Positions 1 to 10,864 of a stretch of DNA of 64,000 bases are shown piece after piece (the stretch's first letter is position 1; each line of letters starts with the position of its first letter). The notes under the pieces are model-generated. The model saw only the letters and a list, made by a program, of their open reading frames with translations. It did no database searches and had not been told where the DNA came from. The DNA is from Posidonia oceanica (Eukaryota > Streptophyta > Magnoliopsida > Alismatales > Posidoniaceae). A program made the translations under genes and the position numbers. Where the stretch lies: contig JAZBRS010000020.1 of NCBI GenBank assembly GCA_037176725.1, positions 82,592,001-82,656,000 on the forward strand, read 5' to 3'.

Positions 1-1640
1 TTTTAAAAGATCATCCTTTTTGAAAGTCCAACTCTAATAGCCTAACTTTAAAATTAAAAATCCAACCCTAAACCAACTTAAACCTTTCACTAATCCATAT
101 AGGTAACAAAAATATCATTTAACAAACCAATTAAGGATTAACAACCAGATCCTTTTACATGTTTAACCCCCAAAATCAAATCTCCAAACTTAAATTCCAA
201 AAATTAATTAATAAAAATCTCTTAAATTTCTGGGAAAAATTCACCATAACCTCCCCAATAATTTCAACCAAAAATTTTTATTTTCCTGCAAACTGGCAAC
301 ACACATACACATTTACACAAAAAGACTGAATAGCCATTCAAATATCCATAAAAATGGATTTCTATTCACATTCCACACAAAAGTTCCATTTCACATTTCT
401 ATCTCACATTTCCATTTCACATTCAACATAAAAACTACCATTCACATCATCGTCATTTTAACATGACTTTAAATAACTAAGTAACTGAATTGAATCTAAA
501 TTTCCATAAATAAATATAAACTTCCATGAACTTAAATTGAATTGAGTTTGAATCTAAATTCTACAACTGAATTTAAATATAAACTCCCACAACTAAACCA
601 AATTGAGTTTAACCTAAAATTCCACAATTAGGACCTAAAAAAAAAGAAAAATCAGAATTTTTAAGAAAACTAGACTAAATTACAACAGCATTAAACCAAC
701 AGCTGGGCTAAATTACGACAGAATTGAATTAAATTAACCAGAAATTCAGAATTTAACCAAGATTTCAAATCTAAAAACCGAACTAAATTAAAAAACTAAA
801 AACTGAATCAAAATCGAACTAAATTAAAAACTAAAAACTGAATCAGAATTGAACTAAAAACTGAAAACTAAAGATTGAATCAAAATTAAACAAAAAACTG
901 AAAACTAAAAACTGAATATAAATTAAACTAAGATTGAAATTAAAATATCCACAATGAACCTAAATTAAGAATTTCATAACCATTCTAACTTATCCATCCT
1001 AATTAACAACAAGAAAACCAAAAGAAGAAAAAAAACAAGAAAGGGGAGAGGAAGGTTACCTCCGACGCTGACGAGGCCCGTCATCCGAGCCGCGGTCACC
1101 ACCAGCGCCACCACCCGCATTGCCTTCAGCGTCGATGCTCAAAAGAGAGGAGGAAGGAGGAGCCGGGTCACCATCCACGCCTTCACCCCCACTACCGCTG
1201 CTTGCCATCAAACGAAGAAAGAGGAGAGGAGCGTGTAGCCGCTGCCACCGGAGCTCGCCGGAGAACGCCACACCACGCTGGAGACGTCGGCAGATGGAGG
1301 AAACACCGCCGGAAGGAGTGGAAGAGAAGAGGAAGAAAGGAGGAGAAGGTTTGAAAGCTCTGAAAAACAGAGGGCAATGACCAGTTTTGGCTACTGATTC
1401 GTAGCCTGGTCGCCGGTATAAGAGGCGACTCACTCAGACGCCTCTTAGACAAGCGCCTCACACAGCTCTTCGCGCGTCGACTTTCCCGCCTCGATTTGAA
1501 CCCTCTGAAGGAGCGCGAATCAAGTCGCCCTACAAAGAGGCGACTCAACAGGGCACCGTAAGGAACGGCGGCTAGCAATGGCAGAAGGTTTTCATCCCTT
1601 AATTCCCCTCTAAAACATGAATCTATACATTAACAAATGA
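1..1640 (-). mobile_element. Probable fragment of a long Tat-type LTR
   Basis: The order, read on the minus strand, matches the long LTRs elsewhere in the window. There are two word-2 hairpin units (about 1409-1545), then a GC-rich exon-like island (about 1380-1062), then an AG|GT splice-donor-like junction at 1061/1060, then a long AT-rich tract to position 1 with many short repeats of AACTGAA and AAATTAA type. D (27.3-30.0 kb) has the same order and the same word-2 units. I cannot see either LTR terminus, so the family and the right edge are inferred. Open frames in the GC island run on both strands and show no recognisable protein. Confidence 0.45.
1409..1545. repeat. Word-2 dyad units upstream of the GC island
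   Basis: Two clear units have the form GTCGCC-N9-GGCGAC. One is at 1409-1429 (loop 1415-1423). The other is AGTCGCC-N9-GGCGACT at 1523-1545 (loop 1530-1538). A weaker unit around 1435-1460 keeps the 9-base loop. Arms are perfect and loops unrelated. Confidence 0.75.
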
Positions 1641-1776
1641 CAAAACACAATTCGGAAGCTAAAATGTAATTCAACCCAAAATATAATTCAAGAACTGAAA
1701 CATAATTCAACCCAAACTTAAACTCAAAAGCTAAGACATGGTTCAGCCCAACTTAAAATTAAAATTCAAGACATAA

Positions 1777-3135
1777 TTAGCCATGCATTGCCATGCTCGA
1801 GCAGTTGAGCCCAAGCATCTTCAGAAATTCCTGCTTGTCATCAACATACTTCTGAGGAGTGGGGCACTACCGTGCGTACCATTTCACGTACTTCGCCTCC
1901 TGGGACTCCCGAGCAGTTGCAGAAAGTCGAGACGTGCTCAGAGACACTCGCCTACCGATATACACCCAACGGGCTATGTACTCCAGGACCATCCGCTCAT
2001 CCCGATCACCATCTTCCTTGCGAACGCGGATTGGAGGGGTCAGAACTACATCAGCCTAAACAACTAGCTCCTGATTCAGCAAACGAGGGCAGCGATGGAT
2101 GGGATACAGCACAAATGATGTGGCACTTGTCAGGACAAGCTCAAGGTCACTGTGAGCTGTGCTCATCACCCGCGCTTTATGAGCTCTAGGCAGCTTCGGA
2201 ACGAAGTCAAAATCCTGTAGTGACAAGCGTCCCAAAAGGAGAACGGAGTCATGGAAGCTCAGACCTGTGAAATCTGTATCACAACGGCAATGGGACATGA
2301 ACCACCTGTGCAGCAACATTGGAGAACCGAAGAATTTCCCTGAACAAGAGGCACTGGTGAGCCCCTCCATGGTGTAAGCCAGCACAGTAGGAGCCAAGCA
2401 CAAATCTGGACGAACAGCGACCAACATCAGGAGATCCACATGGTGAAGATCCATTGTGAAATTTGCATCTGCAAACAAGACAAGGCCGCCCACTGCCACA
2501 AACAAACACTTCTTCAGCTCTGCTTCAGCAAGTTGCCTGGTGCTAAGAACCTCCCACAGGCCTCGAAGAAAGAATCTCCCCGAGTGCATCAAGGCCTTGC
2601 TAGCCTCCAGGTCCATTGCTAAATACCCGCCTATCTTCCTGGAACCCACAGTCTCAACAGAAATGGCGAAGCGATCATCTGCCGCCTCAGTAGATTCCGC
2701 CGCCAACCCAAGCAAAGAGGACACCTCCTCACACGCGATCAATGTCTCCCCGCAATGAAGATTGAAGGTGTTGGAGGAACCATTCCAAAAAGCCATCAAG
2801 GCATGCAACAATGGCCAAGACACAGGCGTGCGAATTAAGTCAAGAAGCTTGTCAAAACCACTACACCCGAAGAGATGTCTGTTGTTCTCTACACAACTGA
2901 TCAAGCCAGCCACCCATGGCAGAGTATACCAAAAGGAATTGTGGAAGTCTGGGCATCCCATGAGGTTCACTACGGCCTAAACAAGCAGCCTTCAGAAGCT
3001 AAACCACAAAGAAGACATGCAAAGACTAAGAAGAGAATTTACCTGGTCATTCCGGATAGCTTTCATCAAGTGGTTGGGAATGTCAACCACCCTTTTCACC
3101 GGGAAGGTCGGAGAAGAGAAGGAAGGAAGCTTCAT
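1777..3135 (-). pseudogene. Plant mobile domain (PMD, aminotransferase-like) gene with two in-frame amber stops
   Basis: Exon 1 (3135-3043, 31 codons) starts at an ATG and ends CAG|GTAAAT. A 66-bp intron (3042-2977) ends TTTAG, and exon 2 continues in frame from 2976. The PMD signature is clear in exon 2: a tryptophan-containing segment, then HCGETLIACEEVSSLLGL, the usual block in which PMD proteins carry CGE followed by LLGL. PMD proteins are nuclear plant proteins (MAIN/MAIL1 family), often carried by transposable elements; their biochemical role is not settled. The frame stays open to a TAA at 1777-1779 except for TAG codons at 2058-2056 and 1869-1867, both one C-to-T change from CAG. Without readthrough the product ends after about 337 codons. 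Word-2 hairpin units flank the gene on both sides and it lies upstream of the C1 3' LTR, so I infer retroelement cargo rather than a resident gene. Splice sites are my reading. Confidence 0.7.
2977..3042 (-). other. Predicted 66-bp intron of the PMD gene
   Basis: The donor is CAG|GTAAAT and the acceptor GTTTAG|GCC. Removing it joins an ATG-initiated exon to the PMD exon in frame. A retained intron argues against simple capture from a spliced mRNA. Confidence 0.65.
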
Positions 3136-4142
3136 GGTCAAGTTAAGGGGTTTACTTGTGCAGAATGTTTCCTGAAAAGCAAGGACGATCGTCTTTTATC
3201 TCCCCTTATCAAAAGAATCAGGGTTTAAAACGGTTTCTGAATTAAATAAGCCAAGAGATCGCGCGTCGCCACCAAAAGCGACGACTGGATCCATCGCCCA
3301 TGAAAGCGGCGACTAAACCACCAGGACAGACCACTACAAAGCCAAAGAGTGAACTCTCGCCTTGAGCTCACACGCCACCCGCCACAACTACTGCAAACAC
3401 CAGACGACACATCGGTTTGGAAAAGGAAGGGTTCACTCCCTCACCCGGTTCTCTTTGCATGGAACCTCTTTATTTGCCAAATCGAGTTGTGGGACGACAG
3501 TCCTTTCTAGAGAGTACTGGTCACACTCCAGGACGAAAAACACTTGACCACAACAAATTGCATTCATTCATTTTGCATATGTCCATATGGTTTGGGACCA
3601 ACCGTATCCTGTCGGCCTAACCTAGCATATGGACCATTCATTGCATTGCGTGTTGACCTTGCATTATCATAGTATGTTTGAATCATCCATCCATGCATTT
3701 TCTCATATCATTGGAAGTGAAGCACGGACGGAGCATTGTTCTTCAAGAGTGTTAGGAACCCTTCAGGCATATGCTTCTCCTAGAGCCAACCCAGTTCGTA
3801 CCTATCCTCTGATCAATTCCAATCCGAGTAAAGTCTCAAACAAGATGTCACACTCTCCTTTCGATCGTGTTGGAATAACATCCTGCGATTTCCCCCTTAG
3901 TGCTTGATTGTTGGAACACACATGGTTGACCTGGTCTTGACCTCGGCTGCGACACAAGATCCGAAACCGACTTGACCCCTCCATGCCCGAGTCTCCAATC
4001 TGACGGCAATTTAGACCCTCTTTTTATCTTTTATTTTGCTACTTCAGTGACAAATTGATTGAGATAGAGCTCCCCTTTTCAGGAAATGCTCAATAGGACA
4101 TCGTTCTTGCCTTGGACCCGATCTTATTCCAAGATCAACTCC
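3136..4142 (+). mobile_element. 3' internal region of element C1
   Basis: This stretch joins the PMD pseudogene to a polypurine tract directly before the C1 LTR. It holds the presumed PMD 5' region, word-2 units at 3265-3314, and otherwise low-complexity non-coding sequence with CATTCATT and GCATTG runs. I see no reverse transcriptase, integrase or other conserved domain. The assignment to C1 rests on continuity into the PPT. Confidence 0.5.
3265..3314. repeat. Word-2 dyad units 5' of the PMD gene
   Basis: GTCGCC-N9-GACGAC at 3265-3285 and ATCGCC-N9-GGCGACT at 3293-3314. The 9-base loop is kept in both, with one mismatch in the first. Confidence 0.65.
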
Positions 4143-4155
4143 AAGGAGGGGCATC
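4143..4155 (+). promoter_or_regulatory. Polypurine tract of element C1
   Basis: AAGGAGGGGCATC lies directly before the TGTAGATATCC start of the LTR. Almost the same string precedes the A1 LTR. It is the expected primer site for plus-strand DNA synthesis and marks the following LTR as a 3' LTR. Confidence 0.7.
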
Positions 4156-4511
4156 TGTAGATATCCTATTTTTGCATTTCTAAGAGTTCTTTTGAGGATA
4201 TAAACCTTGAGGTGCCCCAAATCTCATGCCTAAGTTTGATAACACATCTTCCAGATATTCCTTGACTTCCTTAAAGCATCACAAGACCTTACTTAGACTC
4301 AGATTGTTGGCTATGGCAGAGCTAACTCGCTCGGGCTCGTGACAAGCCCAAGTACCCTGGGTATCCTTCACTTCAACTCAGATTTAAAATTAGATTTGAG
4401 TTAACAGAGATGCTTCCTTGATTTCATAGGCTATCTGTAGTTTCCCAGCCTCCCATCTTGTTTCCTCTGGCAAAAACCCAGGAAAAGAGCTAAAAACGAC
4501 CTAGGCAAGTT

Positions 4512-4978
4512 AGTAGCCACTTGGGGAGGCGACTCACATAGTAGCCTCTTAAGGCGGCGACTACATCTATCGCCAATTTCTAGCCGACTACACTAGCAAC
4601 CAGCCAAATAGGCGGCTCAGTCAGAAGCCATCTAAGGGCACGACGCATTTGGACGTCAACTGGAAAGGCGACTGGGCGATCGTGGGCAGCGGTTGCGCCC
4701 ACTATCCCCACAACTCTCAGGCGCCAGCTCATCAGGTGACTGAACGGTTGTGGAACCGCCTCGGTCTTCCCACGATCTTTGACCGTTAGGCGTCACTCTA
4801 TGCGGCGACTAGCGATCGTGCCTCCTTTCGAACCACTTTTCCACAGTTATTTCCCACTCCCCCCTTGACCGTTAGGCGCCATCTCATGCGGCGACTACAA
4901 GTCGTGGCCTCGTTCTCGGGTCGCCCCACACTTTGACCAAGTGGTTGCTAGGTTTTGGCACCACTTTAACCGGTGACT
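4512..4978. repeat. Cluster of about nine word-2 dyad units in C1 U3
   Basis: Units follow A-G-n-n-n-C-C, nine bases, then GGCGACT or a variant. Examples are 4512-4534 (AGTAGCC/GGCGACT) and 4957-4978 (GGCACC/GGTGACT). The last pair replaces CGCC/GGCG by CACC/GGTG, a matched change in both arms. Loops share no sequence and nearly all are nine bases. Confidence 0.75.
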
Positions 4979-5040
4979 GAGACTAACTGCCATTTTTCTA
5001 GAATTTTTTGAACTCCAACCGGCCCTACACCCCTAGAGTC

Positions 5041-5048
5041 TATAAATA
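5041..5048 (+). promoter_or_regulatory. TATA box of LTR C1
   Basis: TATAAATA followed by GACCCC. The same box in the same context is at 46614 in C2. It places the transcription start shortly downstream, making 4156 to about 5070 U3. Confidence 0.7.
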
Positions 5049-5722
5049 GACCCCTTAGGCCGGTGGTTTGAGAGTCGGAACTTTTGAGTGAGAAATTCCC
5101 CCTTAGTGGTAGGAATTTTAGAAAGAGAAATCCCCCCAGAGTGGAACTTCCAGAAGAGACAGAGCCCTGTCAGTTGTGAGCTACACTCAGAGAGTTAGTC
5201 TTTCCAATCCAGAAACACTACCTCCTCTCCCCAATAGGCAACCAACCTGAGCTTCTACCTTCAACCTGGGAATCCTCAGCTATGCTGGAGCTCCGACCGT
5301 GCTTCCTTCCAACCTCATTGCACACAGCATAAGGGTGAAAGGGAGTATCTTCTTCCAATTTAGTTTCTTACTACATCTCTTTACATTCCTTAGCATAGGA
5401 TCATATCATATGCATACGGGAACAACCCCCGGTCAGTATTTATTTTCTTTTAGTCATGACACTCCATTCACCTCTGTTACTGATACTACATCGAAGCTAA
5501 TCTATGTCATTTTGTTTTGAAGGAAAGGAAGGAACTCACGTAGCACGAGGAAGCCGCTAGACGACACCCTGCCGTCGATCTAGTGGTCCGAGGACCTGCA
5601 TCATCATAATCTCCCCCAGGTGTCTTGTCTACCCGGAGACGAGTGGTGATCACAACAAAGGCTGTCGACGTCGTGGAAGCACTGACATCTCCTTAAACAC
5701 ACCCCCGAATTCCACATCTACA

Positions 5723-6177
5723 GTTTCCCCTGTGGGCTAGCAGCCCTAACTGCTTGGTCGACAGCCGTCCAATTGTCTACCCCCTTTTGCTTGTTGGGCT
5801 AGCAGCCCTAACAGCTCAGACGCCAAGCCCATCAGTCTTGTCAGACGTCCCCTTTTGTGAGCTTGGACTAACCCCTAAATTCACGCATTGCATTGCAGCT
5901 TTCTTTGCATCTCTTCTGCATCAGCATCGCATTCTTTTACTAACAGCATTGCCTGGTAAATAGCTGCATCGGCATGCATTGCATCTGCATTAGCATGCAT
6001 TGCATCAGCATCAGCATCAACATTCGCATCTGCATCTGCATTGCGGCTCTGAGTTGTGTTTTCCGATGCATCCATCGAGTGAATAGCTCACGCCTACAGT
6101 CATTTGCGCTCCTGCCGGCATCAGGTAGGGTGTCTTGTCTACCCTGAGCAGCGGTCTCGCTACGCTTGACCTCGCTC
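5723..6177 (+). mobile_element. 3' internal region of element A1
   Basis: Non-coding sequence between C1 and the A1 polypurine tract. It holds an imperfect duplication of GGGCTAGCAGCCCTAAC (about 5734 and 5797) and a run of GCATTGCATC/GCATCAGCATC repeats (about 5880-6070). Reverse-complement relatives of the GCAT-rich stretch lie beside LTR D near 30.1 kb, consistent with related elements. No protein domain is visible. Confidence 0.5.
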
Positions 6178-6190
6178 AGGGAGGGGCATC
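6178..6190 (+). promoter_or_regulatory. Polypurine tract of element A1
   Basis: AGGGAGGGGCATC directly abuts the TGTAGACACCCC start of the LTR, matching the tract before C1 and defining the following repeat as a 3' LTR. Confidence 0.7.
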
Positions 6191-6410
6191 TGTAGACACC
6201 CCATTCTGACAGCCTGGAAGTTGGTTGTTTTCTTTCGCAGGCTCGTGTGGACTCTGGAATGGCGCTCCTTTTTCTAACCCATTTTCCAACCCAAAACTAA
6301 GCCTAAAACATTATCCAAACCTCCCAGCCTTGACCCAAGCCTTTTCACATCTTTTAAAACCCTTCTAGGCCCAAGCTCAAGCCCATTTGCAGCTTTTGCC
6401 AACTGAGCGT

Positions 6411-6497
6411 GTTGTATGCTGGAATAGGCAGTGTCCAATGTTGGACCCGCCTTGTGCCAGCGTCCAACGTTGGACGCCTCCTACTTCAGCGTCCAAC
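6411..6497. repeat. Word-1 array: three contiguous 29-bp dyad units
   Basis: Units are 6411-6439, 6440-6468 and 6469-6497. Each is a 9-base arm, an 11-base variable loop and the complementary 9-base arm (consensus GTTGGACGC-N11-GCGTCCAAC). Where two units meet they form the 18-bp palindrome GCGTCCAACGTTGGACGC (6460-6477). Confidence 0.88.
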
Positions 6498-7076
6498 AGC
6501 TCGGTTGCAGCAGCGGTTGCTCTGCCCCCTTCGGCTCACCACTCGTCCACTCCACTGCCTCCCCACACTTACTACCCATCCCCTCTCGCACTCCACGCCA
6601 TCCACTACCTTCCAAGGCCAAGTTACTAGCCATCCTCTCCTCAGCACCAAAACCGCTCTCTCCGCCCTCACTACCACCTGCTGACTTCCGCCGCCCGCAC
6701 CTGCCACTGCCGTGACTTCGCCGGCCCTTTGATAGCTCCCATGCCCCCTCCTGACATTCCTGGTGGCTTCCCCACACCCAAGAGCGCCTGCCATCGCCTG
6801 CAACCGCCTGAATTCCTCTGCAAACTCTGACCCATTGCACTTGAACCCATGCCCAGCTGAACAAAACCGCAAGTTCATGCCCTTCCAGCTCTCACCACAC
6901 GAAGCCCAGAGAGAATTCGCCACCTCCAGAGCGTAGAGCGATCATCCCTCTCCGTCCTCGACCTTTCGCCGACCCTTCTAGAGCTTCCAGCAGCTCGCGC
7001 GAGCTCACCGGAGTAGCTCCTACCATTACATCCGCAACGCCGGTGACCAAGGTGGAACTGCCGCTCCAGGCCGTCA

Positions 7077-7086
7077 AAAGGTAAGT
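7077..7086 (+). promoter_or_regulatory. Conserved splice-donor-like site in LTR A1
   Basis: AAAG|GTAAGT closes the GC-rich island. Sites at the same structural position are found in H (51919/51920), I (63182/63183), and on the minus strand in A2 (10257/10256), B (13608/13607), D (28814/28813) and the left fragment (1061/1060). Confidence 0.55.
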
Positions 7087-7192
7087 TCTCTATCCCCATA
7101 GCTCATGCATGCTAGGTTGAATGTTCCCATGCATTTTCGTGAAGTTTTGAATCCTTTTGGCCGTGATTTGTGGCTAGAAGGAAGTTCAGTGT

Positions 7193-8522
7193 GTTGGACG
7201 CGGCAAAGGCCGACGTCCAACACCCTGTCTTACTTTACTCTTGTTCTAATGCTTTCCATGCCTTGTTGCTACTTGTTATTTTGTAAATCCATGTTGTATG
7301 TCTTCCTTGCATGTCTTCTGATACTATGCCATGCCTATTTGCTTGTTGCATGCTTGCTTGAATCATCTTTGCATGCTCTAAGTTCATCTTGCCATCTGTT
7401 TGCGTTGGACGCCTGGGTGAGCCGTGTCCAACGTTGGACGCTGGTTCACCTAGCGTCCAACACCTCTGTTAGCTGTAGCTTGCTGCCATGCTTACACTAT
7501 GCCTATTTTTTATGCTTATGCATGATCCATGCTTGCTTAGAGATATCTGGCCCCTATGGCAACCATGCTTAGGATTGTTAGCCTTTTCTTGGGTTGCATA
7601 CCATTTTCTATGAGTTTTTGCCCATTTACTCCTATGCATACTTTCCTCTTTCTTGCTTTCCATGAGTTAAATGCTTACTGTGGATGTTTCTTTTTTGCTC
7701 TGGTATGCCTTAGTATGTCTGCATGCATATAGGTGGGGTTTAGAGCTGAGCTCCCCCTTAGCACAGGTAGGTTTGCATGCTGTGGTCGTTGGATGCCAGA
7801 GGCTTCAACGTCCAACGTTGGACGCTGCTGTCTCCAGCGTCTAACGTCCCAGCCCCTCATTTTGTTGTTTAAAGCTTGCATGATGTTCTGATCTGTTCCG
7901 TTGCATGTCTCCTGTGTTTCCATGCATGTTTAGCTTCCTTTGCAACTGTTTTTCAGCCTTCATTAGATCATTTGCTATTTTATGCAAGTTTTTTGTGTGT
8001 TGTGCCTCCCAGGGCGTTATACGCTGCTGGCGTCGGCCTAGCTTGCATCCAACGTTCTAGTTGTGCCTCTAGCTTGGCACATGCTGCAGTTGGTAAGTTT
8101 CTGGCTTTTTGTATGATCCCATGCTTGTATGCTCATTCTGTGCTTTTATCCAGCAGCCCAAATGCATGTTCCCATTTTTATTTGCCTTTTGTATGCTTCC
8201 TTATCTTGCTGTCTTCTAGCCTATGTTAGACGCCTGTCCCTCTGGCGTCTAACGTTGGACGCCATGCGCATGCGCGTCCAACAACCTACTTGCTTTGATC
8301 CTTAATCCTAGCTTGCCCCCTGCTCTGATTCCTCTTCTAATCCTCTGTTAGGTTAGTATTGCATGCCATTCACCCATTTAGCTGTATTTTTGCATCTGTA
8401 CTGCATCCATATAGCTAGAATGCATTGTTTTCCAAAACCTGCATGCTGTCTGCCTCCAGCAGTTGTTGGACACCAGCAATGGTAGCGTCCAACGTTGGGC
8501 GCCGCTGTTGCCAGCGTCCAAC
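7193..8522. repeat. Five further word-1 clusters in A1
   Basis: One unit at 7193-7221 and pairs at 7404-7461, 7788-7845, 8225-8282 and 8465-8522, nine units in all. Every loop is exactly 11 bases and none resembles another. Unit 8225-8253 has GTTAGACGC/GCGTCTAAC, a matched G-A to C-T change in both arms. Unit 8494-8522 has GTTGGGCGC/GCGTCCAAC, which pairs as G-U in sense RNA. Confidence 0.88.
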
Positions 8523-9423
8523 GCTTGCAGTTGGCTGAAAGTCATTTCAAAACGCTGATCTTGCTTTGCCCCTCGTTTTCCGCATTTTATGGCTTCTAAT
8601 GCTTACTGCAACCCCTATGCATGCTGCCTAACCCTTGTTTTGGTTTTGCACCCCGCTTTCACCTCGTTTTCCGTGCCTTGCCTCGTTTTCCATGCCTTGC
8701 CTCGTTTTCCGCGCCTTGCATCTCTTTCTGCGCTTTGCATCGTTTTCCGTGCCTCGCATTGTTTTTCGCATTTCGCACCTACTTTGCTTTATCACTTGCA
8801 TGTCATTTGCATTGCTTGATTTTCCCCACAGTTTTGCTTTATCGCCTGCATCTACATTTAGGGCTATGATGCTTACTGCCTAGGAGTTCTCACGAACTAG
8901 GGTCCATCTAGTTCAGAACACTAGCAGCGTTGCTGAGCACATAGATAGCACGTTTATTTCCCACGCATAGCAGGTAGGCATTCATTGCATTTAGGCATTA
9001 GGCTAGCATTTCCCTGCATTAGTGCGAGATTGCCTAAGAAAGACCGACTCTCGGACGTATCGGGGGTGCCTAACACCTTCCCCGTGCGTAACAGGAGTCT
9101 TTGCCCTTTCTCTTGGCTCGCATCGACCTTTCCTTTATCCTAGGCATGAGTCATAGCATAGCTTAGCATTGCATCCCTTTGCCCCCTCTTTGCATCCAGT
9201 TTTGCATGTCTCTTCATGCTTTACCCTTGATTTTCCCTGTCTTCCAATTCAATAGACCTGGTGGCGACTCCGATTTTGTCTTATCATCTTTTCTTTTCTT
9301 TTTGCTAGCGTTTCCAAGTCGAGTTTCTTCCCTCGGATCCTGCTGCATATAGTGAGCCTATTTTGATCGGTGCACGCAAACTTTGGTATCATGCATGGAC
9401 GATCAGAATTCAGGATTACTACA

Positions 9424-10864
9424 CCCACTTAACATTTGTGCAAACTACTGATGACATGCCAGAGCAAGAAGAAACATTCATAGCAAGCATATAATTTATG
9501 AGAAGCAAGTAAGAAGAAAGCATGTATAAGAATAAAGGATAAAAAATCAAGAAAAAGGCATGCAACTTGAGAAGAGATTAAGAAGCCTAAGCATGGTTGC
9601 CATAGGGGCCAGGCATCTCTAAGCATACACGGATCATGCATAGATATCCAAAAGAGGCAAGGTGAAAACATGGCAGCAAAGTAGAGCTAACAGAGATGTT
9701 GGACGCTGGATGAACCAGCGTCCAACATTGGACGCGGCTCACCCAGGCGTCCAACGCAGGCAGACAGTAGATGACTTAAAGCATGCAAAAAAGGATTTAG
9801 GCATGGATCCAAACAAGAAAGTAAGCATGGCATAGCATCTGAAAACAAGTGAAGAAGGCATGCAGCATGGATTCGCAAAAAAAACAAGCAACAGCAAAGC
9901 ATGGCAAAGCAAGGGCAAAGGCAAACAAAGTAGGGTGTTGGACGCTGGCTACTACCGCGTCCAACGTTGGATGCACCAGCTTGGGCGTCCAACACACTGA
10001 AGATCCTCCTGGCCACGAATCACGACCAAAACGATTCAAAACTTCAAGAAAGCTTGCTAATAAGTAAGAGTGATTGACAACAAGCATGGTGGTATGCTTG
10101 GTGCCAAGATTAGGTGGGTGGATTGCTCCACCCACCTCCTCCTCCTTACCGCCGGAAAACCAAGGCGAGGAGGGGTGTGTGCTGTGCAAAAGGGCATGGA
10201 AAGCATGGGGAAACACTCAACCTATCATGCATGAGCTACAGGGATAGAAAACTAACCTGGTTGCGGCCTGGAACGGCATGTCGCACTCACGGCCAGCGCT
10301 GCGGAAGATGGCGGCGAGGCTGACTCCAGCGAGCTTGCTTGGCTTGCAGGGGGCACGGGAGAGAGCGGCGAAGGTTCGGGAAGGAAGGTGGATACTTGGT
10401 CTTTGCTATGGAGGTGGCGAATTGGCGAGGGAGTGGCTGTGCTGGTCTGTGCGTGCATGCAAAGGAGGCTGTTTGGTGCTAGTTTTGTGTTGGGTGCATG
10501 GGTTCTGCTGCGGAAATGGCAGCGGCTGCAACGGGAATTGCAGGTCTTGTAGAGGTGTGGCAGGGCTTCCGAGTGAGGGGAAGGCACGAGGATTGGCAAG
10601 AGGGGTGTGGGCATGCCAGAGGGCTGCGTCGGAGATGCTGGTGGCAGAGGAATCAACAGCGGATGGCAGAGAGAGGAAGAGAGAGCGGGAAATGGGCTGG
10701 GGAAGAAAGGATGGCTAGTAAGTGGAGTAACTCAGCCTTGGAAGGTAGTGGATGGCCTGGAGTGCAAGAGGGGACAGGTAATAAGTGCAGAGGGGCGGTG
10801 GAGTGGACAGGAGGTGAGCTGAAGGAGGCGGAGCAGCCGCTGCTGCAACCGAGTCGTTGGACGC
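9424..10864 (-). mobile_element. A2, inverted A-type LTR, left piece
   Basis: The reverse complement of this stretch aligns with A1 from about 6490 to 7735, including the GC island, the splice-donor-like site (10257/10256) and word-1 units at 9698-9755 and 9937-9993. It is truncated at 9423/9424 where A1 ends, and interrupted at 10864 by solo LTR B. The remaining 5' end of A2 is at 16586-16877. One unit here (9966-9993) has a 10-base loop, the only exception among the A-type copies. Confidence 0.82.
10860..10864. repeat. Target-site duplication of LTR B, left copy
   Basis: GACGC, identical to 16586-16590. It falls inside a GTTGGACGC arm of a word-1 unit (10856-10864). Confidence 0.85.

Larger units (their letters stand above)
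4156..5722 (+). mobile_element. C1, 3' LTR of a C-type Ty3/Gypsy-like element
   Basis: The 1,567-bp LTR starts TGTAGATATCC and ends CACATCTACA, so it has TG...CA ends with an extended inverted terminal match (TGTAGA/TCTACA). It has a cluster of word-2 units in the presumed U3 (4512-4978), a TATA box at 5041, and a conserved 3' part (about 5400-5722). C2 (45692-47198) and C3 (30816-31160) share start, end, TATA context and 3' part. A PPT lies immediately upstream. The right flank is A1 internal sequence, so C1 probably inserted into A1. No target duplication can be tested because the 5' LTR is outside the window. Confidence 0.8.
6191..9423 (+). mobile_element. A1, 3' LTR of an A-type (Tat-like) Gypsy element
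   Basis: This 3,233-bp LTR runs from TGTAGACACCCC to GGATTACTACA. In order it has the first word-1 triplet (6411-6497), a GC-rich exon-like island (about 6500-7080) ending in a splice-donor-like AAAAG|GTAAGT at 7080/7081, a T-rich stretch with five more word-1 clusters, tandem CTCGTTTTCC repeats (about 8650-8780), and a conserved 3' part shared with B, D and H (TGCTTACTGC, CACCTTCCCC, AACAGGAGTC). A string like a primer-binding site, TGGCGACTCC, lies inside the LTR at 9262. The terminus RTTACTACA is shared with B and D. A2 is an inverted relative. Confidence 0.82.

Noticed and set aside
4156..5722. C1 as a solo LTR
   Set aside because: The 5-bp flanks (GCATC and GTTTC) do not match and a PPT lies directly upstream.
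6411..8522. CRISPR-like array (regular palindromic repeats with variable spacers)
   Set aside because: Spacers are only 11 bases, arrays have one to three units, no cas genes are present, and the setting is a plant LTR.
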